From Bimastos eiseni (Eukaryota > Annelida > Clitellata > Crassiclitellata > Lumbricidae), in the NCBI GenBank assembly GCA_959347315.1, contig OY365813.1, positions 20,170,854 to 20,234,853 of the forward strand: 64,000 nucleotides of DNA, written 5' to 3'. Both the position numbers and the translations under genes were made by a program. Below the pieces are notes generated by a model. The model was not told where the DNA came from and did no database searches. It saw only the letters and a program-made list of their open reading frames with translations. Shown piece after piece: positions 54,956-64,000 of the stretch. Every line of letters starts with the position of its first letter. Position 1 is the first letter of the stretch.

Positions 54956-55175
54956 CCGAAATTTGATACCGCCCTTCTTCCAAAATTTTTTGCTCAGAAG
55001 TGCATACATACGCCTCGAAGGCGCAATTGCAGTTGTACTGCAGAGCAATTGTGCACGAAGGACTTGCTCAAAGTCCCTACATAGTAACTCCCCGGACGAG
55101 GGTCGAACCCGCTCGCTCAGCGCGCACTGGACGTTACGGGTTGACCGCTCTAACCTATCGGCCTCTGTGCCACAC
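54956..55175 (-). repeat. tRNA-derived SINE, copy 2
   Basis: Same element as 51078-51301 with about 5% differences. The minus strand has CGATAGGTTAGAGCGGTCA and GCGGGTTCGACCCTC. Confidence 0.85.
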
Positions 55176-55304
55176 ATTATATATGTATTTGTCATCGGTG
55201 GATGTTAACGGCATGGACCGATTTATAGGGTTAATCGTATGCTTCCCTGTCGCTCTCTGTGTGTCTAATCTATGCGTGTCGCGGTCTTTCCATCTGCCAG
55301 TTCA

Positions 55305-55463
55305 TTCATCCAATAATCCATTCATCTATCCATCCATTCATCCAGTCATTAATTCATTCATTCATTCACTCACTCATCCATCCATCCACACATTCGTGCA
55401 TCCATCCATCCAATAAACCATCCGTCCATCCATCCGTCCAACCATCCGTCTGTCCATCTATCC

Positions 55464-55503
<40 letters not shown>
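55305..55503. repeat. ATTC, CATC and AATC tetranucleotide repeats
   Basis: CATTCATTCATTC, CATCCATCCATC and CAATCAATCAATC runs. Confidence 0.9.
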
Positions 55504-55504
<1 letters not shown>

Positions 55505-55618
55505 CATGTCCGTTTGTCTGTCTGTCTGCTTGTGTCTGTCTGTCTGTCTCATTCTCTCTCTCTCTCCTTCTCTCTCTGCGTTTCTCTCTCTCCAGCCCTC
55601 ACTGTCGCTCGCTGTCTC
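55504..55618. repeat. TCTG/TCTC pyrimidine tract
   Basis: GTCTGTCTGTCTG then TCTCTCTCTCC. Confidence 0.85.
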
Positions 55619-55975
55619 TTCCGGCTTCTTGAGGAATCGGAAGTCAAAGCAGGGATCGCCCTCACAAACTCTCGCGTGTCCTGGCACGTCATTGGTCGAA
55701 CAGTCGATACATTCAGCAGCGATACGTTAGGACGTCTCCAACCTATTAAACTCCAATACTCCAGTGCGTTTATCGGGTCATTCTTCCTTGACATACGCCG
55801 ACTTGCGTTCAAGCTACAGGCTACAGACAAAGACACGTGCACAACCACAGACACATGCACAAACATACACAGACAAAGAGAAAGACGAACAGACAGACGT
55901 GAGCATACAGACGAAAGACTGGAAACTCAGCTGATCAATGACCATGCTGATGGGGCAGTCAATTAACTCTGGTCA

Positions 55976-56006
55976 ACGCTCGTGAATAAGCTGATGCCCC
56001 GCAAAG
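55976..56006 (+). repeat. family A repeat, truncated copy
   Basis: AACGCTCGTGAATAAGCTGA then TGCCCCGC. Only the first 30 bases of the family core are present. Confidence 0.5.
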
Positions 56007-56114
56007 AGTGTAACGTAGCAAGACTACCAATTATTGTTATAGTAATATAGGATGCAATGTCATAATGAACATGCAGATGACTGGTGTTCCTCAGACTGAT
56101 ATGAGCTACATTAT

Positions 56115-56625
56115 TCGGGGTTGGAAAGGGATGAGCTAGGTTTGAAATGAGTGTGAATGGGTTGAAGACTTGCGGATGGGTTAGGGAGAGATTGGGGATG
56201 GGTTAGGGATGGGTTGAAGGGTTTGGAAGGGGCTGGAAATGCCTGGGGAGGGTTCGGGAAGGGTTGAATAGGAGCTGGAAAGGATTGAGGAGAGGTTGGA
56301 GATTGGAGGATATGGGTTGAAAGGTTGGGTTGGGTTGGAGAGTTAGATGGGAATAGGGAGAGCTTGGAAATTGGGGTGGGTGGGTTGAAAAGTTGGGGAT
56401 GGATTTGAAATGAGTAGGGAGAGGTTGGAAATCGGTGTGGATGGGTCGAAGGGTTGGAGAGGTGTTGGAAAGGAATGGAAGAGAGCTTGGGAATGAGTGA
56501 GAATGGGTATAAGGTTAGGGAAAGTGCTGGAAAAGAATTGGGTGAGGTTGGTAATGGTAATGGTTTTGTATGATTTAAAGGCTTAGGGAGGCGCTGAAAG
56601 GAGGGGTTGATGGGGAGTGGTAAGG
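56115..56625. repeat. G-rich degenerate minisatellite
   Basis: 500 bp of GGGTTGGAAAGG-, GATGGGTTAGGG- and GGTTGGAGAGG-like words with strong G/C strand asymmetry. The proline-rich minus frame of 175 codons is an artefact. Confidence 0.75.
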
Positions 56626-57747
56626 CGAGAGCGTCCAACTGACTGAACAGTGTATTGGTAGAGACGTTTATTGATGACCGCTGTCAAGCAGAGCGAGTCA
56701 ATCGATGTTCCCTGTCAGATTGCTGACACCTCACATTAACATCAGCCCTGCATTTGGTCCCTAAGGGTAGGTCCCTTGTGATCATTGCGCATGCGTTTGT
56801 GTAGGCCTCTGCAATCTTAGGGGACTCTAAAACCTATATATTGAAGAAGAAATAGCCGTGTCTTTGTCGTACGACGATATCATGTCGCATATACAAGAAT
56901 ATGCACCGTGAACGAAAAATGAATCTGTAGAATTACTACAGTAATTTGTGCAATATTTGTGCAATATGCAGTTTGTATTTTTAATTAAATATGGAAAATG
57001 TAAGTTTAAATGACCATGAATTGCATATTTATCATTTATTAGTTTTAATGTGTGTTCAAAATGTCCTCCTACGGCCTGTCACATTGGCGTATATATTGTA
57101 CTACAATTCTGTCCTCCTCACTGTGCGCCATGTTGTAATTTTTTACTATTACAGCGCACAACAATAATTAGGCCTACTGTTGTAGTTGTTAGTAAATTAC
57201 TCAGATACTCAATAATTTTTTAATATTTGGAATTTATTTCTCTAGTTATTGTAAAGGTTCTGTTTTTCCGTTCACAGTATATATATATGATATATATATC
57301 ATATATATATATATATATATGGTATATATATATTATATATGATATATATTTCCATTTCGTTCCTATGACTCGAGGAAGTACAGAACGCTAATAAGACCTT
57401 ACTTGGAGCATGTAGTGACTGGATATAGGTGTCCTTACCTGTTCATATTCTCCTGTTAAGACCTGGTCTCGTTCACGTTTCTCCAGGTACTACTTTCCCT
57501 CGTGGAACTTGAAAGGATTCCGGTTTCAGAACACGACTCCTCATCCAAGGGAGTCTTGTGCATTAAACAAAGGCTCCATAGATTTACCTAGATATAGCGC
57601 AGATTGGATTAACTATATTAGTCTCAAGGAGATATGTACGACGGCTGTGACATATCGCAAAGATCTTATGTGTAGGCCTACCATTCGCCTATTATGTTTA
57701 TCCGGAACAGGGTTCGTAGTCTTCGTATTTGTTTTATAAAAAGCATC
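56626..57747. other. no recognisable gene
   Basis: AT-rich, with TATATATGATATATA repeats at 57270-57345. No supported exon. Confidence 0.4.
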
Positions 57748-57908
57748 TACATGTAGATGAGTGTAATTGCTAATGTTAACGTAAATGTTACATGTAGATG
57801 AGTGTAATTGCTAATGCTAACGTAAATGTTACATGTAGAGACGTGCAGTTGCTAATGTTAACGTTAATGTTACGTGTAGATGAGTGTAATTGCTAACTAG
57901 CTAACTTG
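57748..57908. repeat. 41-bp minisatellite, left part
   Basis: TACATGTAGATGAGTGTAAT starts units at 57748, 57789 and 57830, with further diverged units. Interrupted by a SINE at 57909 and resumed at 58034. Confidence 0.85.
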
Positions 57909-58033
57909 CTCGAATAACTTTAATGGTCCTCCAATCAGATCTGTCCCATTCTATGCACTCAACTGTGACGTGAACCCGGGTTTCGAACGATGTCGCTACT
58001 CATAGAATCTAAGCACCATTACACTGCCTTGCC
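57909..58033 (-). repeat. tRNA-like SINE family E, copy 2, inserted in a minisatellite
   Basis: Matches 52499-52623 with few differences. Minisatellite units stand on both sides. Confidence 0.75.
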
Positions 58034-58195
58034 GAAAGGTTAACGTAAATGTTACATGTAGAGAAGTGTAATTGCTAATGTTAACGTATGTGTTAGATGT
58101 AGATGAGTGTAATTGCTAATGTTAGCGTAAATTTTGCATGTAGAGAAGTATAAATTTAATGTAGATGTTACATGTAAACAAGTGTAAATGCAACG
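58034..58195. repeat. 41-bp minisatellite, right part
   Basis: GTTAACGTAAATGTTACATG and GAGTGTAATTGCTAATGTTA continue the array interrupted by the SINE, then decay. Confidence 0.8.
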
Positions 58196-58884
58196 TTAAT
58201 ATAAATAAGCCACCGTGGGTATATTTAAACAGAAAATTTTAAACCGAAATGTTAAACGGGAATATTAACACCGCACTGCACCTTCCTTCTGATTCCTCTT
58301 TTTCTCCTCCAGTTTTCGTGTAACATTGACCTTGACCAAGTCCTTCCCCGACAATTGCTCAGCCCATTGATTGCAGCTTGGTATATATCGTTGACAATAA
58401 CAGCGCTAGATGAATGCAAATCTTAAACGACTATACACTTGACCAAGCGTTTAGTCCAGCTTCCCAGCATATTCAGCATACAGCATATCAGCAATGTGTC
58501 GGACCATTACATACAGACACGTGCGCCCAGCGATAGATGCATAATTAACGCTTATTTGCTCGAACGGCGGGAGATAATCAACGTTTATTGGGGAGGTTAC
58601 GCTTCATCCACAAAACCGGAAGCGGAAGTCAGACCCCGGTCTAATTGATTACCGGCGTTGGCCTAATTGCAAACAGTCGTGACTTCCTCGTTTTCATCGA
58701 AGCGTGGAGACAGTTCCACGGTGCCAAGGCAACCCTGATTCATCCCAGCGAGACTCGTCCACCGCGCTTGGATCTTGCAGTGTTTGCAATTAATCTGTCG
58801 GTATATTGACGATGAAAATGTGCCGTGTAATTATTGCGTGGTAGTGTTTGTACGGTCGGTTTGTCTGTCTATGGTCACGTTCGG
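58196..58884. other. no recognisable gene
   Basis: No feature recognised. Confidence 0.4.
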
Positions 58885-58957
58885 CGCTCGTGAATAATCT
58901 GGTCCCCTGCGCTTGGTTTCCACGTGGCGCTATAGAAGTCTGGAGGCCACGATCACG
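58885..58957 (+). repeat. family A repeat copy
   Basis: CGCTCGTGAATAATCTGGTC, CCTGCGCTTGG, ACGTGGCGCTATAGAAGTC, then CACGATCACGCTC. Confidence 0.75.
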
Positions 58958-59084
58958 CTCAATTCGTTCGCGTGGGATGTTTAATAAGTCCGTGGACGTA
59001 GAGATTGGACGAAATACTGGACCACTGAGGTTCGCTTGAAGGGATGAAGGGGCCGTTAAATGCATATGATTAGACCTGGGAGCA

Positions 59085-59162
59085 CGACCATTCATACCGC
59101 GACACTGAATCCCACGACAATTAATCCAGACGACAATTGAGCCCAATGACACTCAATACCGG
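59085..59162. repeat. degenerate ~17-bp tandem repeat
   Basis: CGACACTGAATCCCACGACA, ATTAATCCAGACGACAATTG and AGCCCAATGACACTCAAT are related units. Confidence 0.6.
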
Positions 59163-60167
59163 ACGGCATGCCTGTACACAGAGTTTTGATGAGACCTAAT
59201 ATACACGTATTGCTGCACATACGTCATCGCTTGTATAACTACCTGTGCACATAGCATTTGGCTGCTCATACGATTTCCTGTCTGGGCAATGTAGAGAATT
59301 CGAGCAGGTTATTGTGATTTTACCTTAAGTTTCGAGAAAGTGTTACGATTTCTTGCTTTCCTCATTTTAACTTCATCTATGGAAGCACAGTTCAGTGTGA
59401 GTAGTAAAAGGCAACCAAGGGAATGTTTGACCCACATGAAGTCTGCCATGGACGGCATAGGAGCTACATGTACACCATCTTCATCGCAGGGTACAATTGC
59501 CGGAACTTTGACGGACGATGTGTTGATGGTATATACTACCGAATGGGTTTACCAAAGCCGACGTATGGCTATCAGATAGGACATTTTCTGTTGTTCCAAC
59601 CATCTTTTCCCAACTGTACTCCATTTATTTCTGATCTTTCTTAGGGCTATGTCAAACCTGTTGCATTCGTAGGCCTTTTGATATTTAGACGGATCATACA
59701 TAAGCCGATCATACATGAATACTTAAATCTGGTATTAACTGCCACGGTATCAAAAGGTGCGGTATCATATGTCGTAGTTATTAAATGTCGTCGATATTAA
59801 TTGTCGGCGTGACTAAAGGTCCGGTACTAACTGTCGCGGTATTAAGTATCGCGGTATCAATTGTCATGGATTCATATAACCCAATGTATATATTCAGCAA
59901 GCAATGCTATGTACTGTGGTGGATATAACTACTGGATCACCACACAAAGAGCTAATCATCGGTTTAATGGACTTGAAAGTCTTTTTTATTAATTTAACTC
60001 AAATTCCTTGGTAAACAAAATCAGTCATTTACATATTTTCACAGATGTCTGTGGTTGATGCAAGGAAGAAATAAGATAAATTCAGTGTTTCTACTTATTA
60101 CGTAATAATATTTCTTTGTACCACCCCTAGCCTTGATCACAGGCTGATGCAGTAATTATTTCCACCG
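59163..60167. other. no convincing gene; short tandem words at 59735-59875
   Basis: Units such as GGTATTAACTGCCACGGTAT, GGTACTAACTGTCGCGGTAT and AAGTATCGCGGTATCAATTG form a degenerate ~18-bp repeat. An 80-codon frame at 59340 starts with a signal-like MLRFLAFLILTSSMEAQFS but resembles no known family. Confidence 0.45.
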
Positions 60168-60362
60168 CTGTAATGTAATCAAACATTTATATAGCGCACT
60201 TCCAGATATCTACTCAGAGGCGCTATCTGCGATGACCTAAAGGATAATGAATGTCTTTAAGATAAATAAAATGCAGCAGTTAGCAAAACAGTGCACAGTA
60301 AGCTGAAAGAGTCATCAATGGGGAGCCCACGCACAAACGTGGAACCAACCAACGAATATAAG
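60168..60362 (-). repeat. family B SINE-like repeat copy
   Basis: TGTAATGTAATCAAACATTT, TATAGCGCACTTCCAGATAT, CTACTCAGAGGCGC, AGTTAGCAAAACAGTGCAC and GTGGAACCAACCAACGAA match the 40515 copy in order. Confidence 0.75.
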
Positions 60363-60849
60363 ACGTCACGGCTGTTTAGATTCACATATGTATATATTAT
60401 ATAAATGTATATTATATATATATATATCCAACGTAAAATACATGCATATATTTTTTTATATATCCAATATATATATATACAATGTATATCCGCTATATAT
60501 ATATATTCAATTTATATATTCAATATATATTTATATGCACAATACACCCAACACATATTGAATGCACACTGTTGCTGATGAGAAGTCTTGTATATATGAA
60601 CTGTTGGTGACTTAATTTTTCTAGGTTCGGCATATGAGGGCTGGTAACCAGCCTCCTCCCTCGCCGTACGATCCTCCCACCGACAGGCATGCCGTCAGTG
60701 CACTCATCATGCAGCAATGACCGTGGTTCAACGAAAGTTCGTTGCCATATGTATCTAATCGGTACAAACAGTAAAAAAGCTGTTCCTACCGATGTCACGC
60801 GATGTCATCAAAGCGCCGGAATTCCCCAGACATCCCCTATGCATATATG

Positions 60850-60850
<1 letters not shown>

Positions 60851-60930
<80 letters not shown>
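60851..60930. repeat. TA dinucleotide repeat
   Basis: About 40 uninterrupted TA units. Confidence 0.97.
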
Positions 60931-60931
<1 letters not shown>

Positions 60932-61250
60932 CGAACCTAGTCCCTCATGGTTTCAAAGGCAAAAACATTTCCTATGGACGACGTCAACGACCTTTGATAG
61001 AGGAAGTCCAGCGAATCTCCGCTTTCGCAGCTTCCTCCACTTCAGTCACGAACTCTCTTTCCAAGTCCGCCCAACCGTACATAAGCCGCCTTCAGATGTA
61101 TTGCATTTCCTACATATATAGATGCTATGTGTTGGCTAAATATATACATTGGATATATATATACACAAGTATTATACATATATAGAATATCTATATATAA
61201 TTATTGGATATTATTTTTCTTCGTCGTTCCCAACTGTCAAGCCTCTAACT

Positions 61251-61433
61251 CAATGTTTCCTCTAGTTTTTTTGGAGATAATGTGCGCAAGAAATTTTTTT
61301 GCAACATTTTGTAAATGGTTGACAATTTTTTCCACAGGTCCGAGCTGAATGCGATTATAGTTAAATTAAGTCCATTTCTGAAAGTTTATGGTGATAAGCT
61401 CTGATGCCTAAGAAAAGTCCCTTGTATATTGAT
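61251..61433 (-). mobile_element. family F element, left part (split by insertion)
   Basis: CAATGTTTCCTCTAG end, then CTGAATGCGATTATAGTTAA and GATGCCTAAGAAAAGTCCCT. It matches the reverse complement of 46391-46792 and stops where the next element begins. Confidence 0.65.
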
Positions 61434-62465
61434 CAGAGTTGTCCAATTTTCATGATCCGACCCAACCCAGCCCTGTGAAAATGGACACGACCCGACCAAA
61501 CCTAACTCTAATGCCAAATACCTGACCCGACTCGACCCGATCCGACCCATGACGTACGTGACCCGACCCTACTCGCCTTTAGTGCTAAGTTTACTAATAT
61601 TATTTATCGTCAAGTTCTGTAAGAACGCTGAAGGTTCTACTTAAACTAGCTCTACTATTATATTAGATGCTTAATAAATTAGATTATGTTAGAGGAAACT
61701 AGCTACACATGAAGGGACTGATCAGATACAAACTATCTTTATTAAACACGAAACAGCTAAAGTAATAACATATATATGGTTGTCTAAATACAGAACGATA
61801 CAAATACTCACGAAGTGATAATGATGTGAGATACTAGAGGTTGAACATGAAGCTAAGTTATTAATAAATTATATATATTATAATAGACAGAACTGACGTA
61901 CTAAGATACCTGATGATTTCGGAAGTCAGACTGAAAAGTTCCTAAGAGTGTTACAGCTTATAAGTCACTTTCCTCAGCCAAAGAGGAGACTGGCCTATCC
62001 TAGAACAGACTACTTTGATAGGTCAGCTACTGACGTCTCAAGTATCAGCTACTGACCACTCTAGCAATGAGGGCTGATTGTAAGTGCTAGTTACACTAAA
62101 GCCTAAGCGAGTGATTGAAAGAACCTATCCTGTCTGTATTAGCGAATGTTCTGCTACACCGAATGTATAATAATGATCTCTATATATATTGTCCAAGCCT
62201 ATCTATTGTAATGTAATGTTCAGAATAATCACGGTTACAGTTCTAATGTCGTAAAAACGCAGCACAGTCAGACCGCCTTAATTTTATATGATCATAACAT
62301 TGATTTTCCGATGACGTATCAGCGTCATTGATGCTGTCCATTAAAGTCCAAGTCCATTAAACCTACGTTTATTCCATTTTATTTTGACCTAAACTTGCTT
62401 TCTCCGTAAAAAATTGCAAAAAATTCCGGGTTTTATTGGATGCTAAGGAGTCAGGTGCGCATATC

Positions 62466-62544
62466 CCAGCGTTGCCTCCTCAACTAACTCACGCGCTTTT
62501 AATAAATCGGTTGACCTTTCGTTTTTTTAAAAAATAAATTCGTG
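62466..62544. repeat. 80-bp direct repeat, left of telomere-like array
   Basis: CCAGCGTTGCCTCCTCAACT through TAAATTCGTG. About 92% identical to 62954-63034. Confidence 0.85.
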
Positions 62545-62953
62545 CTAATCCTAACCCTAACCCAAACCCTACACTAACCCTAACCCTAGCCCTAATCCTA
62601 ATTCTAAACCTAACCCTGACCCTAACCCTAACAATAACCCTAACCCTAACCTCAACCCTAACCCTAACCCTACACTAACCCTAACCCTAACCTAACCCTT
62701 ACCCTAACCCTAATCCCTAACCCTAACCCTACACTAACCCTACCCCTACCCCTACCACTACCACTACCCCTACCCCAACCTCTACTCCTTCCCCTACACC
62801 TATCCCTTTCCATACCCCTACCTCTAACCCCTACCCATAACCCTAACCCTAACTCTAGCCCTAACCCTAACCCTAACCCTAACCTTATCCCTAACCTTAA
62901 CCCTAACCCTTACCCTGACCCTAACCCTAACCCTACACTAACCCTAACCCTAA
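62545..62953. repeat. interstitial CCCTAA telomere-like array
   Basis: About 400 bp of CCCTAA with variants CCCTACA, CCCTAT and CCTACCC. The central part (62740-62840) is degenerate. Confidence 0.95.
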
Positions 62954-63034
62954 CCAGCGCTGCCTCCTCAACTAACTCACACGCTTTTAATAAATCGGTT
63001 GACCTTTTCGATTTAAAAAAAAAATAAATTCGTG
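62954..63034. repeat. 80-bp direct repeat, right of telomere-like array
   Basis: CCAGCGCTGCCTCCTCAACT through TAAATTCGTG, same orientation as the left copy. Confidence 0.85.
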
Positions 63035-63338
63035 AGATATTATTCCATACGACAGCTTGAGCCGAGTTCGGTGTAAAAAGGAGAAAATCCGGCGCCTACG
63101 TTTTTGCCCTAATTCATTCGCCATATTAAATTTATCTGATTGTAACTGAAAATATTATGAATAGCACTGAGTTGAAAATTAAGCACTGCAAAAATTGGTG
63201 GGTCGAGATTGGTCCGGGTTTGGAACCCGATCCAGCCGACCAGTCAAGATTTTTACCCAACCCGACCTGCCTAATCTACAGATATTCGTGACCCTGATTC
63301 GTTCCGATCCGACCAGACTTGACCCGTGGACAACTCTG

Positions 63339-63492
63339 ATAGGCCTATAGTTAGAAACGGTGACGTATCAGCCAAGGAACCAAAGTTACTGGAATGAGGT
63401 AGGCCTCAGCTGGCTATGAGACTCGATTCATGCAGTGTCATAAAAAGCAGTCGTACTCGTTATTTTACCAAAAATGATCTGTGTTCAAACAG
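63339..63492 (-). mobile_element. family F element, right part
   Basis: GACGTATCAGCCAAGGAACC, AAAGTTACTGGAATGAGGTA and GAGACTCGATTCATGCAGTG continue the family F sequence broken at 61433. The expected terminal CAATGTT end is not reached. Confidence 0.6.
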
Positions 63493-63539
63493 TAAATTCT
63501 TCTATCAGGTTATCCGGCAGCCCTCTTTGTAGGAAACAT

Positions 63540-63557
63540 CTAGAGACGCCACTGCTA
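63540..63557. mobile_element. isolated hAT-like terminus
   Basis: CTAGAGACGCCACTG is the complement of a CAGTGGCGTCTCTAG end, like the termini at 174 and 20099. No partner was found. Confidence 0.3.
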
Positions 63558-63620
63558 CAATTTTCGCCAGCAATTTAATGCTCAATTCTGGTTATATCTG
63601 TTGTGAAATGTCGCGTATCT

Positions 63621-63775
63621 TAATGTAATGAGTGTAATGTAATGTAATGGAACATCTATTTAGCGCCCCTTCAAGATATCTACTCAGAAGCGCTCTCTGC
63701 GCTGACCTACATGATGTCAAATGTCGTTTCATACGAATAAAGTGTATAAGCTATGGCAAAGCAAGCGCCAAGTCA
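63621..63775 (-). repeat. family B SINE-like repeat copy
   Basis: A TAATGTAATGG simple repeat, TATTTAGCGCCCCTTCAAGA, TATCTACTCAGAAGCGCTCT and GCGCTGACCTACATGATGTC. Confidence 0.75.
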
Positions 63776-64000
63776 TGCGCTCATTCGGTTGAAAAAAATA
63801 GTAAGAAAGTTCAATACCGCATAGAACTTGGCCACAAGAGGAACTTGGAGGAAGGGAGCATATCATATATCACGTCGTGATATTTTTGAGTATAATAAGA
63901 ATAAGATGAGCAACCGGTATATGCATGATCCTCTTGGGCAGAAGGGCGAACGGCTGTAGAATTCCCAGCGATCGTCATAAGACACTTGTCATTTAATCTG

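Larger units (their letters stand above)
61434..63338. mobile_element. 1.9-kb TIR element carrying telomere-like repeats, nested in a family F copy
   Basis: CAGAGTTGTCCA at the left and its exact complement TGGACAACTCTG at the right are 12/12 TIRs, with one further matched AT pair outside. Both subterminal regions are rich in CCGACCC words. No transposase is recognisable, so it is non-autonomous. No convincing target duplication was seen. Host family F sequence resumes on the right. Confidence 0.65.

Noticed and set aside
56111..56638. Proline-rich 175-codon protein
   Set aside because: Translation of a G-rich degenerate minisatellite; only repeat composition supports it.
62545..62953. Chromosome end
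   Set aside because: CCCTAA repeats are degenerate, flanked on both sides by unique sequence and contained in a TIR element, so they are interstitial.

Overview
This is animal (metazoan) genomic DNA. It is intron-bearing and gene-poor, and it is very rich in microsatellites, minisatellites and short interspersed elements. The evidence is: class A GPCRs with 7-TM motifs, one of them split by GT-AG introns; fragments of LINE reverse transcriptase; tRNA-derived SINEs; TIR elements; and vertebrate-type CCCTAA telomere-like repeats at an interstitial site. Both receptors belong to neuropeptide families found across Bilateria. A marine invertebrate (echinoderm, hemichordate, cephalochordate or lophotrochozoan) is a reasonable guess, but the sequence does not decide it. 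I see no bacterial, plasmid or phage features.

There are two convincing protein-coding genes, both on the minus strand. (1) An intronless allatostatin-A/galanin-type receptor lies at 8147-9286 (379 aa, complete 7-TM). (2) A three-exon allatostatin-C/somatostatin-type receptor has exons at 49470-49871, 39157-39554 and 36895-37489. Its splice phases match and give a 464-aa protein spread over 13 kb, with introns of about 9.9 and 1.7 kb. Both are plasma-membrane neuropeptide receptors expected to act through heterotrimeric G proteins. Nothing in the window shows a shared pathway. Three further minor candidates (20028-20276, 25171-25386, 28623-28847) are weak.

Layout. 1-8 kb: degenerate hexamers, an inverted repeat pair, an 84-bp minisatellite and inverted pentanucleotide arrays. 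8.1-9.3 kb: first receptor, flanked by related direct repeats carrying RFX-like X-box motifs. 10-36 kb: no confident gene; TIR elements (10861-11153, 29091-29867, 30480-30614), a foldback-type element with 15-bp iterons (33914-34485), LINE 3' ends, SINE-like families and long simple repeats. 36.9-49.9 kb: second receptor, whose introns hold a 50-bp minisatellite, long purine/pyrimidine tracts, a 5'-truncated LINE and several short elements. 50-64 kb: three tRNA-derived SINE families, minisatellites, and a nested transposon at 61251-63490 that carries an interstitial telomere-like array flanked by 80-bp direct repeats.

A recurring theme is that many interspersed elements, including a recognisable LINE RT C-terminus, share a 3' tail around GGCGCTATATAAAT followed by a simple repeat. 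This suggests SINEs mobilised by a partner LINE.
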